This document shows positions 32,781 through 44,400 of a DNA stretch of 64,000 bases, piece by piece (position 1 is the stretch's first letter; every line of letters begins with the position of its first letter). The stretch covers positions 372,001-436,000 of the forward strand of contig QXJR01000006.1 of the NCBI GenBank assembly GCA_020975725.1, given 5' to 3'. The translations under genes were made by a program, and so were the position numbers. The notes beneath the pieces were generated by a model that ran no database searches, was not told the DNA's origin, and saw only the letters and a program-made list of their open reading frames with translations. This stretch comes from Picocystis sp. L7 (Eukaryota; Chlorophyta; Picocystophyceae; Picocystales; Picocystaceae).

Positions 32781-33709
32781 ATGCCAGAGACCTGGGTGCA
32801 GCCTCCTTCTTCTGTGGCATGAAGGTTAACAGAGACAGAAACAAGAAGTTAATCTATCTCAGTGAACCTGAGAAGATCCAGAAGTTAATCAAGCAGTTTA
32901 ACATGGAGGACTGCAAAACCAAGAAGATTCCCTTGGATGTGGTGTTAACCAGTGAAAAGGATGGTGAACCCTGTGACACCACGGAGTACCAAATCCTTGT
33001 TGGGAGTCTACTCTACCTCTCAACCACTACCAGACGAGACCTCTGCCAAGCTGCTTCACAACTGTCCAGATTCATGGCTTGTCCCACTAAGTACCACCTC
33101 AAGGCAGCCAAAGGGGTACTCAAGTACTTAAAAGCAACAGTTAACCATGGTCTGTGTCTGGGGGATCGCCTCGATATCCTGTCTGAAGATCTCGATCAAG
33201 CAATCGATACCTTTACCCTTACTGGTTAGTGTGATGCAGACTATGCCACGGACAAGGAAACCAGAAAGTCCAGAACAGGATATCTTTTCTTACTGAATGG
33301 AAGCCTTTTCTCATGGCAGAGCAAGCTTCAATCTACTGTATCAACCTCCACAACAGAGGTTGAGTATCAACCGGCATCGAGTGCCGTCAAAGAGGCACTC
33401 TGGTTAAAAAACCTGCTTTCTGATTTAACAGGTGGCAGTTTAAACAAACAGGTAGTCACCTACTGTGACAATCAGGCATGCATTGAGATCGTGGACAACA
33501 ACCACAGCATGCAGAAAACCAAGCATATTGATGTGGCCCATCACTTCGTCCGCGAGCGGGTCATGTTCGGCGATATCACGTTCCGATATTGCGAAAGTGC
33601 GGAGATGTTGGCTGACTCACTAACTAAAAATTCAAATCAGCAAACATTTTGGAAGTGCATTACAAGGCTTGGTATAACTCCAATCATATCAAGAGATGCC
33701 ACAAACTGA
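32781..33709 (+). mobile_element. Ty1/Copia remnant: end of RT and RNase H
   Basis: Copia-type sequence starting abruptly at the 3' LTR of E: FFCGMKVNRDRNKKLIYLSE, YQILVGSLLYLSTTTRRDL, then RNase H with [31 protein letters not shown] and [10 protein letters not shown], ending in ADSLTK. No left half was found across E. It is a broken fossil. Confidence 0.85.
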
Positions 33710-34020
33710 TCCTGAGTGGGAGTATTGGGAAAAGGGGTGCAGGATCCCTCTGTGGGAGTTTATCCTCTACCGCAGACGAGGAACTCGTCCCCGAGAACCA
33801 AGCCGTGTCCGTGCTCGCCTCATCATGCGCGTGACTTAACTTTGATGAAATACCACCCACTATATGTACTGAGTGGGTTCATGCATGTGTTACACTCTCT
33901 GGTATCCACGTCGAGCAGCCCCTTGAGCCGCCACGCCATCGTCCCATCCATCGTCCGAAACCGCCACGCTCGGTTCGGCTAGGGGATTTCAGACCCCCTT
34001 TTCAGGCAGGACAGACGAGT
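33710..34020. other. Downstream of Copia remnant, possible LTR leftovers
   Basis: The purine-rich GAGTGGGAGTATTGGGAAAA at 33714-33733 resembles a Copia polypurine tract followed by an LTR start. The matching 5' LTR is not in the window, so no LTR can be defined. No gene seen. Confidence 0.3.
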
Positions 34021-34560
34021 CTCACAATACACTCTCCCTTTCTATCCTCTCCTACTACACTCTCCCTTTCTATCCTCTCCCACTCCCCTACTCCCCTTCT
34101 ATCCTCTCCTACTACACTCTCCCTTTCTATCCTCTCCCACTCCCCTACTCTCCATTTCTATCCTCTCCTGCTACACTCTCCCTTTCTATCCTCTCCCACT
34201 CCCCTACTCCCCTTCTATCCTCTCCTACTTCTCTCTCCCTATCTATCCTCTCCTACTCTCCTACTACTCTCCTACTAGTCTCTCCTACTACTCTCCCCTG
34301 TGATCCTCCCCTGCTCCCTCCTACCCTGCTATCCTCTCCTACTACTCTCCCTTTCTATCCTATCCTACTCTCCTACTACTCTCCCCTGTGATCCTCCCAT
34401 GCTCCCTCCTACCCTGCTATCCTCTCCTACTACTCTCCCTTTCTATCCTATCCTACTCTCCTACTACTCTCTCCTACCCTCCTACTACCCTCCTGCTCTC
34501 TCCTACTACTCTCCTACTACTCTCTCCCCTGCTATCCTCTCCTACTACTCTCTCCTGGTT
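34021..34560. repeat. CT-rich minisatellite array
   Basis: About 540 bp of pyrimidine-rich tandem units (CTCTCCCTTTCTATCCTCTC, CTACTACACT, CCACTCCCCTACTCC). A nearly exact block of about 90 bp (GTGATCCTCCCxTGCTCCCT...) occurs twice, at 34300 and 34388. The same units lie upstream of DCL-RAP (3052-3175). Confidence 0.9.
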
Positions 34561-34857
34561 CGCACGGTCCCTGGTCCAGGTTCTCAGGGCCACCCATCCA
34601 GGGCTCTCCCCTCTGCTGCCCTCCCTCGTGAGCGTGCATGGATGGACCCTGCCTCCACCAGTATGGATGGATGGAGGGAGGGATGGGTAAAGAACCTCCA
34701 TGCGACCGTCCCATACCAAAGGGTGAAAGGACAGGGAAAAGGACGAGGAAACGAAGAGTTGGGTGCCAAACACCATGGGAAGCGGAGAACGAGGGGACCG
34801 GGAGGGGAATGCCACAGTGGAGGAAGACAGGGCATGACAGGCAAATTACAATCAAGA
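34561..34857. other. 3' flank of ELO gene
   Basis: No gene recognised. It presumably contains the 3' UTR of the elongase gene on the minus strand. Confidence 0.3.
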
Positions 34858-35703
34858 TCACACCCGCTTCTTTTTGGTGGAAAGCGTGCTGCGGAGGTAG
34901 GTGGCGATGAAGAACTGGATGAACAGGACCAAGTAACTGAACAATAGACCGATCCCAAAGTACGCACCCCAATAATCCCCCCCACACCAAGTGTTACCAG
35001 GGAACCAATTCATCCTCGCCTCTGCATTGTGACGCAAGGCAAGGCTCAACGAACAAGCAAAGACATCCACCACAAACTGTACGATCTGACCGCTGGTCAA
35101 GTACCTCTTCCACCACACCTGACGTCCCAAAGAGGCCATCCCGTAGTAATAGTACATGAAGAAGTGCACCAGCAAGTTCAACGTGATGGGAACCCATTGC
35201 ACGGCACTCAAGGTGTAGAGCTGAGACCAACACAGCGTCAATGTGGCCGCGTGGTGGTAGACGTGCAGGAAGGCGGTTTTCTTCCCGGCAAGGACCAGTA
35301 TCATGGTGTCTAGAAGCTCGTAGTACTTGAGCAAATAGTTCAAGTAGTAGTAGAAGACCAGGTTCCCCCGTACGTTCTGGTGCGGTTTGGGATCGCAGTA
35401 GATTCGAAAGAACCCGTCGAATCCCCCCCCTGCCATGGCGTAGATCTTTACCAATTCGTAGGCGATGATCCCGAGGAGCACGATGGAGGAGAAGCTGAGG
35501 AAGAAGTTGTGCACGACGTTGAGGGACCGCAAGGGTCCATCCTTGGCCATGGGTTTCTTCTTCACTCCTTTCAGGGCCGCTTTGGCGCCCAGCACCGTCA
35601 CCACGTACGCCACGCAGGTGACCAAGGGTGCTCTCCACTCCGAGAGCGGCGTTTTTCCCACCTGGAACTCGAAGTTTTCCGCGTACGCCATGGCTGCTTG
35701 CAT
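34858..35703 (-). CDS. ELO-family very-long-chain fatty acid elongase (3-ketoacyl-CoA synthase)
   Basis: About 281 residues. The HxxHH catalytic box is present as FLHVYHHAATL, preceded by YYELLDTMILVLAGKKTAF and followed by NLLVHFFMYYYYG, all ELO hallmarks. About seven hydrophobic spans are visible. The C-terminus KKKRV fits a dilysine ER-retrieval signal. ELO enzymes condense malonyl-CoA with acyl-CoA at the ER membrane, the first step of fatty-acid elongation; substrate chain length and saturation cannot be read from sequence. The open frame extends upstream to 35847, but that part has no homology and enters foldback element J. The ATG at 35691 (AAGCAGCCATGG context) or 35703 is more likely the start. 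The nearest upstream DNA is therefore element J, about 100 bp away. Confidence 0.88.
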   Translation of the reverse strand: MQAAMAYAENFEFQVGKTPLSEWRAPLVTCVAYVVTVLGAKAALKGVKKKPMAKDGPLRSLNVVHNFFLSFSSIVLLGIIAYELVKIYAMAGGGFDGFFRIYCDPKPHQNVRGNLVFYYYLNYLLKYYELLDTMILVLAGKKTAFLHVYHHAATLTLCWSQLYTLSAVQWVPITLNLLVHFFMYYYYGMASLGRQVWWKRYLTSGQIVQFVVDVFACSLSLALRHNAEARMNWFPGNTWCGGDYWGAYFGIGLLFSYLVLFIQFFIATYLRSTLSTKKKRV

Positions 35704-35799
35704 CGTTCTCCGTCCCACAGGCTGCGTCTCCTTTCGAATCCTCCTCCTGTCTGGGTCTCGCTTCGATTGGGGTTGAGTGGGACAGGCCCAGGGGGAGCA

Positions 35800-37114
35800 C
35801 CCCACCGCCACTTGGGGGGAGCGTGAGTCCTCGGGCTTTTTCTTCACATCAGGCCTGTTCCCCCTTCTTTTTTGTGGTGTTTCCAGGTGATTCGACGAGG
35901 AGAATCCGAATCTGCGCTTGGTTGGTCCTGGATCGTCTGTCTTCTGGGTGAACTCGGCGCGGCTGGCTTGGGGAGTTCTCCAAATTCACCCTTTTTTGGG
36001 CGTTTTGGCCAGGCGGTTGAACATGCGCTTCATGGCACCAGGAGCATCGACTCTCGATGTGCTTTTTCTCATGAAGGTGTTCTATCTCTCCGTCTTTCCT
36101 TTCCCCGGGTTTGGCGCTCCGGTTCTTTGTGGATGCCTGGCTGCCGTTGGGAAGGTGCGCAGCAGCGGTGCCGTTTGGGGTCCCCACCACCTGCTGGTGG
36201 TTTTTCGCCTGTAGAAATCGCGCCAGGCCGAATGTGGCCATGTTGAGAGCACCGTTCGAAAGAACGCGCCGAGACCTATCCAATCAACCATCGTTCGCTC
36301 GATTGGAACCCATATTCGAAGAGATACGCGCGTCGAAAGGAAGGAGCACCCGCCAGGGGAAACGAGGCAGGATCCAGCCCCGAAAGACCCTGGGACGTGC
36401 ACGGGCCTCCCTGCTCTTGCACGGGCCGAACCAGGTCGGGGTCCATCGATCCAAACCCCTCAAAACGGAGTGCTCTACAACTTCGATTGGAGCAGCAACG
36501 TCCGGAGAGGTCCTCCGGAGGCTCCACGGATCCCACAGCGACACCCCCTCTCTCCCTATGAAGAAAAAGTGGCGGTGGGGTGGAGGGAGGATTGGCAGGG
36601 GGCGGCGGACATCCCCCCGAAAGCTGTCTCGTTGGATAGATCTCGGCGTGTTTGTTCGAATGGTTATCTCAAAACGGCCAAATTCTGCCTCATAGAATTT
36701 CTAGGGGCGAATATCCACCGGCAGGTGGTGGGGACCCCAAACGGCACCTCTGCTCGGCACCTCCCCGAGGGCAGCCTAGCTCCCACGGGGAACCGGAACG
36801 CCCAACACGGGGAAAGGAAAGATGGCAAAACAAGACACGCTCGTAAGGAAAATCAGATTGAATAACGATGCCGCTGGTGCCATGGAGCGCATGGGCACCC
36901 CCTGCCCAGAGCGCCCAAAAAAGGGTGAATTTTGGGACCCCCTCAGGCCAGCCACGCCGAGTCCATCGGCAAGGCGAACGATCCAGGACCAGGAAAGCTC
37001 AGATTCGGAATCACCTCGTCGAATCACCAGGGCAAGCGACGAGAAGGAACGGGGAACGGGCCTGAGGCAGAGAAAGAGCCCGAGGATTCACACTCCCCCC
37101 AAGTGGCGGTGGGG
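35800..37114. mobile_element. Foldback/MITE-like element J upstream of ELO
   Basis: About 1.3 kb with long imperfect inverted arms: about 35800-36290 pairs with about 36620-37114. Tips are CCCCACCGCCACTTGGGGGG and complement. Blocks such as AATTCACCCTTTTTTGGGCG, GGTGATTCGACGAGG and GTGCCGTTTGGGGTCCCCAC occur in both arms; divergence is roughly 20 percent by eye. The centre contains a second tip-like sequence (36555-36580) also found at 3164-3190. No transposase is encoded. A target duplication could not be fixed. Confidence 0.7.
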
Positions 37115-37827
37115 AGTGGGGACCACTTCCACCTCCTTGTGCACCGGTGAAGCCGATCCAGCCCTGGCGAATATCATCAACCGATAGAAAATTCAAGGAC
37201 GAATCCATTAATGTGCAATACAAGTCGTGAAACGGTCTGGATCGGGTCGAAAGGGGAGGCAAAGTCAGGGGTGCTTGCAGGTGTCCCCCAAAAAAGTGGC
37301 GGAGTACTGCAGGATGGATCGAGCAACGAGAGAAGAGTGGCAGACAGAATAGTTCCAAAATTCATTTCTTGCGTGGAGAACATCGGACACCACTACGGCT
37401 TCAGGGAAAGCAGTGTTCAGAATCAGTGTAGATGCCGTGCAACCAACTTCGCCGGCGTTCGGTGTCCTCCATGCCACGTCCACAATCCAAACATTCGTGC
37501 CTAGAAGCTGTCTAACGACTGGAGGGGTAAAATCTTAGTCTTGGCCGATTCGGATGACGCTTTGCATCTCACGCATTCGAGCTTCCCGTATCCGCGGCGA
37601 CGTACGAAAGTAGCGAAAGACAGAGCATGGAATGAACGTGGGTGTGCTCCGCTCTCCAAACACTTCTCCCCTGCATGGGAGTACAAAACGAGAATCTAGG
37701 TATTGCTCTGGTCAGTGAAGCATCCTTTATTTACTGGTGGAGAACGTCATCACCTTCTGAACGAGCTGGTCTATTTATTCAAAATTTATTCTTGAGAATG
37801 CATACTGTCCTCCCAATACGTTGTCCA
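37115..37827. other. Between element J and the RNA polymerase gene, nothing recognised
   Basis: Short frames only, with no homology. The right part is presumably the 3' UTR of the RNA polymerase gene. Confidence 0.3.
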
Positions 37828-40800
37828 TCAGCTGAAAAAGTACGGAGAGCTTCTAACAAGCCCAAGATTGAGGGTGCCAGTTTGAGGAACTTTCGGGAAT
37901 GCCACATGCGGAAGTTCGCTCTGAAACTCGTGCAGGAGACTTTCAAGCAATGGGTAACCATGCAGCTCAACGAACTTTTCTCTTAGGATGGTATTCATGG
38001 CATCAACAGTCCCCGCATGGGTCCAGAAAGAGTCATGAACGCCCGCAAACGAGAGGCCTTGATGATAGCACTCGGTGGCGGTCATCATCATGTGTGTGCT
38101 GTCAATAGAGTGAATGTAATTTGGAGGAAAAGCGCTTCTTTGTCGCGCCAATGCTAACGGGAGACGTTCGGAATTCTCCACTATGATAAGGCGCTGTAGC
38201 ACTGTTTTGACGCTATGTCTCTCGCGGTGCCGGTATGGCTGAACCACAGGAAGACCTAGCGGGGTTGTCCAAGCAACTGGTTTACCATTCGATGCAACAA
38301 GGTGTGCACACTCGGTGAGCCAGTTCATAATATGCTTGGCACTACTGAACATTGTATGCAACGAGTCCAGCGTGATTCGGGCCGCATAGCATGCTGTCTT
38401 GTAAATATCGTCCTCCGCGCGCCAACCTCTTTCCTTGAGCCTGCTCGTGATTTGCTCCCTCGCTCCAACAAAGGTCACCCCATAGACGCTGGTCATAACA
38501 GTCTGCTTCACCAGCTTACGATCGACCTCCTTGAGCAGCTTCTGCGCTTGCACATTGCCTTGCAATGCATCCTCCTCAACCCGGGCCGCAACCAGCTGCG
38601 CAATGCCTGTGTACACATCAGACGGTTGTTCTATGGGCACTAGATTCACTGCCCGTCCACCTGACTCATCACGCCCCAATGCTGCATAGTGTTGCAAGCC
38701 ATTGCAGGATCCATCCTGATGGACGGGCAAGGAGGAGAAATAGTTCTCTGGATCGCCAGAAGCAAGAGCATTCCGAACCTCGACACAAGCGGCCAGACAC
38801 TGCCATGGATTGTCGGCACCAAGCCACCAGCGTTCACCCATCAAGGGGTTTCGAGCACTGTCCAAGATGGACTCAATATTCTCTTCAGCCCAGACCCTCC
38901 TGCCTGCTATTGACAACTTGCTTGGCGGACCACCTTCAACGTCCGATGTGAGACGAATCGCGGACAGGTTGAAATGGAACCAAGTATGCAAAAGGTGTAA
39001 GAAAGAGACAAAGGGTCAGTCGATGCTCACGAGCAAATTGTCACATCCCAACACACCCATTGCATGTCTGCCGACAGCGCTCCTATAAAACGACGACCCC
39101 ACCGCTGGTCGGGCGCAAAAAAAAGTAGATGGGTGGCTGCAAAACAGCCCAGCCGTAGCCAATGCAGCGAAAATGCCATCCGATAACCCAGAATTGTCAT
39201 ACCCGTGTCCATCGCATTCGCAAGCAAGAGTCTTACCATACAGATTCGCAACATGAGTGAGCAGCCAGTTCAGTCCAGTAGGGCCAAGTTTGCGAGGACG
39301 GGCGAATTGAAGCACGCCTCGGCATGCATCGTTCCCCAAGTGATTCAGGTACGGGTGCATTGGGTATGCACGGCCGCGAAAATCCAGGTTGTGCGGGAAG
39401 TAAAATACAGGCTCTTCCCGCAGATCGCGCGCCATTTGCAATTTGTACACAAAGTCACAGCGAAGCGAGTGCAACTCCCGATTCTGGCGTTTGACACGGG
39501 CCTTCAATGATCTGTACGTGCGCAGAAGCTCGGCCTTCTCCCTCTGACTGGATGGGGTGAGGTGCCAGCCACACCGAAGACCCCCTGCTTGGTTGGTTCG
39601 CTGAATGCCAAAGAAGGAATCGAAGCGAGGGGCTTCAAACGGCTCGGGTAGATCGATGTTCCGTTGACAAGGAATGCCCCCGGCCCCGCCGCCGGACTGC
39701 CAAATGGATTCCATCACTTGCAGGATTTCGCTATTGATTTTCCATCCTGTAGCTCCAAGTGCATTCAGGGCATCGTATACCTTGGACAATCCCCTCCCTA
39801 GTCCGGCTTCGGACTCCCTGTCTGCCTGCCGCAGCCTGTCTGCTTGCAGCTTCGTACCTCGCGTGCGCATCACCAATGCCCGCAGCGAGAGATGCCCCCC
39901 ATCGTCCCTACGGGTCCACGGTTTTGGTGGTATCAACATTGGCATGTATCTCGGGCTCAAGCTTGCCCGCACTGCGTGTCCGTCGTTGACGAGCTGGAGG
40001 ACGTTGGCATGGCAAGAGATACTGCCGTGCCTTTTCCAATGATCCCCTCTCTTCCCCCTGGCCATACTGCCGCTTCCCAACTGATATCCATGATGAAAGG
40101 CTGGCACCTGGAGCGGTGCACCTTCCCACTCTTTCGAATGTAAGTCGTGGTTGCATTCGTCGACTTTTGCAGATTCAATCAGGAGTTTAATCAAGACCGT
40201 TCCCAACTTTGCGAGCACATCTGGCCCCCACAACGCCGCATCCTCCGCCAGGGCGGCACGAGCATGGCGATTCACGACCACCACTCCTCCGCCAGGACGC
40301 CTCCATCTGGCTTGTATTTGTTTCATGCGGGCATCCAAACCGCTTGAATTGGATGCGAACCGCGCATCGCTACCGTCCGATCCCCCCGGTCGTTGCGAAG
40401 GCGCGACCAATCCTTCCGTCGTGCTGTCCACTTGATCGTCCTCCACGCCTTCGATCGCAAGGTTCCGTGCGCCGCCTTCGTGGATGACGTTATGGGTGAT
40501 TTTGCGGTTTCGACGCTGCGCTTGGGCTCTCAGCCTTTCGAGGTTGACTTGAGCTTGCACGCACTTCCCCACGTGCAAGGCCGCACGTGTGAGTCGCACG
40601 CTCCCTGCTTCTTCTTCGCTGAGGATGAGTCCCAGCACTCCATGCATGGTGATGACGGCCAATTTCTGCGGTTCTACCAGCAAGAGGTAAGGACCGTACA
40701 CGCCTCGATCGGTCCCTTTTTCCCGTCTACGAACGGCTTCTTGTTCTTCCGCCACGGCGTCGCACATGGGTCCGAACCATTTGGCGAGGAGTGCTCTGCC

Positions 40801-41277
40801 AGGTCCAGCGCTAGCTGCTTCTCCTCTGGCATCCCTAGATTTCGCTTCTTCTCGATACCTGCACACGGCTTCGTCGACGGCGCGTGTTTCCAAGGCCAGC
40901 TGGCGGCGTACCAGGGCCGCATACGGCGTGCTCGCTTCGTGCGGATCGTTGGCACGTTCATTGTCCATCCCTGCATCCATGCTGATGCCTTCTTGTGCGG
41001 TGCGAAAGGAGAGGGATCCTGGTGCGGCCGATTGCAAGGCACGTGTCACCCATTTCTGGTGCGCCGCCTCCTCGTGCGTCGTTTGGTTCCATCCGGTTTG
41101 TGGTTCCGTCGTGTTCAGGTGGGTTTCTCCTCTCCACGTGTCTTGGATTCGTGCGTCTTCGTGGATGGACATCGTTCGTCTCCATCCTCGTCGGTCCCAG
41201 CACGGGAGAGGGTTTCGTTTCGCCATCTCCCACAGGCGTCGCCTTCCCATGCCCACCATGTCGACCTCACGTCCCAC
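37828..41277 (-). CDS. Organellar (mitochondrial-type) single-subunit DNA-directed RNA polymerase, T7 family
   Basis: Two exons: 41277-39237 and 38933-37828. The 303-bp intron 38934-39236 has donor GTAAGA and acceptor TTGAAG. The junction falls in the conserved ANLYG region, and the spliced frame encodes about 1048 residues. The N-terminal domain contains YGPYLLLVEPQKLAVITMHG. Further on are NLDFRGRAYPMHPYLNHLG, catalytic motif A HQDGSCNGLQHYAAL (Asp), motif B KQTVMTSVYGVT (Lys, Tyr) and motif C GVHDSFWTHAG (Asp), all intact. It transcribes organelle genomes; the Arg-rich N-terminus fits mitochondrial import, though plastid targeting cannot be excluded. The start at 41277 lies 78 bp from an inverted-repeat element, so the promoter is short or partly transposon-derived. 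No second copy is seen in the window. Confidence 0.92.
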
Positions 41278-41493
41278 TGCCCCCTTCCCACACAGACACC
41301 ACCAGAGCCCTATTCACATGTCAAGGACCGAGGGGAATCGGGGGGAGGGGGAAGTGTGGTTGCGACTGAAAAATGGTCCCCCCAGGGGCTGAATTTTGCC
41401 CCCCCCCCCTCCAGATGCACTTTCGAACAGATGCACCCCACTCGATCGACTTAACCCATTGTTTACGAAGAGACCGGTTCGACCCGGGTGGAA

Positions 41494-44400
41494 ACCGGAC
41501 CCTTCCTTACTGTGCTTCCCGATGGATCGGAAAACTTCGACCGATCGAATCGACGACCATCCCCAACGATAGGCGTAGGTCACCTCGTTCGATCGAGCAG
41601 AAACCGACGACCGATCCTTCGGATGCGACGGCGTGACGTGCGAGAAGGGGCTCGACGCGACAAGGACGGGGGAAAGACGGAGTTTTGAAGACAAGGAAAG
41701 GTGGAGATGCAGTAAAAGAAGGAGAAGGGTGGCAGCAGAGGAGGTGGGAGGAAGACACGTGCGAAGACGAGAGTGCCTCCGCAGCACGATTCCGTGGCTG
41801 GACCTTGGAATCGTCCTACACAGGCATGCCTTGGGGTGGGGTGGGGTTTCAAATGGACCCTCCAGGTGGCGGGAACGACGTGGCGCAGGTGCGACAGGGC
41901 GGGGCTGCAGTGGGTCGCGTGAGCAAGTGTCGCCAACCGAGGCGACGTGGAAACGAAGGTGGGAGGAAAAGAAAAAGATGCAGCCGTCCGACTCGTCCTA
42001 CGTCTATTCAGCAAGAGTTTCTTCTCCAGGGGAATCCTTTGAGGGAACCAAGGGAAGGCCCTGAAGTCTTGTCTAACGAATGTTTTGATGGCCTCGTAGG
42101 AATCAATGGAAGTTGCAAATTCGCCTTGCCCTTCGCGAGAAAGGTCATTTGAATCGCTTCACGATGAGGAGGGACACGATCCCCTCCATGAGGAATGGGT
42201 TGAGTCTTCACAATGCTCCATGCAAGGGGCATTGGGATGCACATCCTTGTCTCAAAGCGAGAAAGATTGGGTGTCCAAGGAATTGTTGCAACACCAAAGT
42301 GATGCGATTGGGAAGTGGATAGTGAAGAAGCGGAAGAGTCTCAAGCACAAATTGCCTCGTCGTGACAAAGATGAGAACCTTCTCTTGAAAAACTGGTGCT
42401 GCAATGCCACTAAGAAGTGCCATTGCAAAGCGGAGCTAAAGTTAATACGCAACGACTTAGGTCAACTTGTTTTGCTAACAAAGGGATCCCATGTTCATGA
42501 TGAGGTTCCTCATAGAAGGGCTTCGTCCGGGCTTCCACACAAATTGAAGGTTACACTGCTTAGTTTTGTGGACAGCGACATTGTGGTACCAAAAATTATG
42601 CGCCAATTAGAGCTTAATGGATATGAGTTGGAAGGCATCACAAAGAAGCAAATTAAAAACTTTTTATCCTATCAAAGGAAAGGCCGCACCCCTTCCAATA
42701 CCGTAGGAGGTTTTGAAAGGTTCGTTGAAGAAAATCTTTGGAGGGAGAGCAAGAGCTACAACAAAGATGAATGTTTCATCGTTGACTACAATTTGGCACA
42801 TGAAACGGGGGAGCAAGACTTTCTCAAGTCATTGATGATGAGCTTCTCAACTCCTCAAATGGTCGATTGGGCAAAGAAGTCCATTGCTACGGGGATGGCT
42901 AGACAGATGACAATCGATGCGACATTTAGGATTTTCACGAATGACATGCTGATCTTGCTAGCAAGCGGAATCACGGATGGAGCAGGACATTGGTTTCCTA
43001 TCATTTACAGCATTGTACCAACCGAGAGCATGGAAAGTACAACCTTTCACTTACAATCATTCTGGATGCTAATGGGTGATTCTGCAGAGGGCTTCTTCGA
43101 TGATATCTACATCCTCAAGGATGCCGGTGCAGGGCTTCATGCAGGTGTGCAAACCTTCTTTAACTTGAGAGGATATACTTGGCATCAACAAGATTGCTAC
43201 GCACATCTCTCTCGGGTGGACGGCAATCTTCAACAAGCCTTCAAGCGATACCACATTCCACCATGTACTGGCACATTGATTGGTAGCTATGTCAAGCGTA
43301 TTTCATACGCCACAAGCAAAGAGGTGAAGGAAATCTTGCTAGAAAAGTTTGAGCATGAATTTTCCAAGCACGAAAAGTTCATAAGTTGGTGGAGGTCGAC
43401 GTATGGTGGCCCTTTTCGGTATTGGGGCCGTTGTGATGCACCACTTGGATACCCCGTAAGCAATCAAGGACATGAGAGCAATAACAATACCTGTAAGAGG
43501 GTTCATATGCCAAGTAGGTCTACTCAAAGGAGGATGGACATCCACAAGGCATTGCTACCTCTTACTCATGCAATTTCATCACTTGTGCGTGAGAAGATGC
43601 GAGAGTATGAGTTTCATCCGCGTGGTGCATCACTTGTGTCTGTCAAGCTCTGGGAAAAAGTCAACCAATTCATGATGTGCAGTGATTGGACACTCCGCCA
43701 AATAGTAGGTGAATTTACCCTATTTCCATCAAAGGCAATACTAGACGATGCATTGTTAATTGCTAGAGAAAGAGCCATCGATTCTATGAAGAATTTAATG
43801 GTTCACTCAAGTATGGCCACAGAAGAAATGATGGAGGAAGTCGATTTACAACTACAGAATGTACTACTTGAGGAATCTACAGCCTTGTTTGAAAAAGGTC
43901 TACTTCCCCTCCAACACGAGTGCATTGAAAGCTTTTTCAGCCGCACATCCAAGTGGGTTGTGCTGGGGAAGAATTGCACTTGCCACAACTTCCAAGACAA
44001 GGGCATTTGCAAACATTCCCTAGCCATAAAAGACGAGTGCAACGACTTGAAGGTACCGGACCACGCAAAGGTCCTACAATACAGCAAATTTGAACAGTTG
44101 AAGCTTCATCATCAGCGTGAACGTACAAAGAAGCAAAAAGCGAGGGAGGCTAGCAATGCTTTACGCTTGAAGCGCTTGAAAGCTGGCGTGGACGGCTTGG
44201 TTCCCTCAAAGGATTCCCCTGGAGAAGAAACTCTTGCTGAATAGACGTAGGACGAGTCGGACGGCTGCATCTTTTTTCTTTTCCTCCCACCTTCGTTTCC
44301 ACGTCGCCTCGGTTGGCGACACTTGCTCACGCGACCCACTGCAGCCCCGCCCTGTCGCACCTGCGCCACGTCGTTCCCGCCACCTGGAGGGTCCATTTGA

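Noticed and set aside
3404-32785. Target duplication around element E
   Set aside because: The 5 bases on the left (GCATC) and right (ATGCC) do not match; post-insertion rearrangement is possible.
35704-35847. N-terminal extension of the elongase
   Set aside because: It has no ELO homology, is Arg/Pro-rich and runs into the inverted repeat of element J; the ATG near 35691-35703 has better context.
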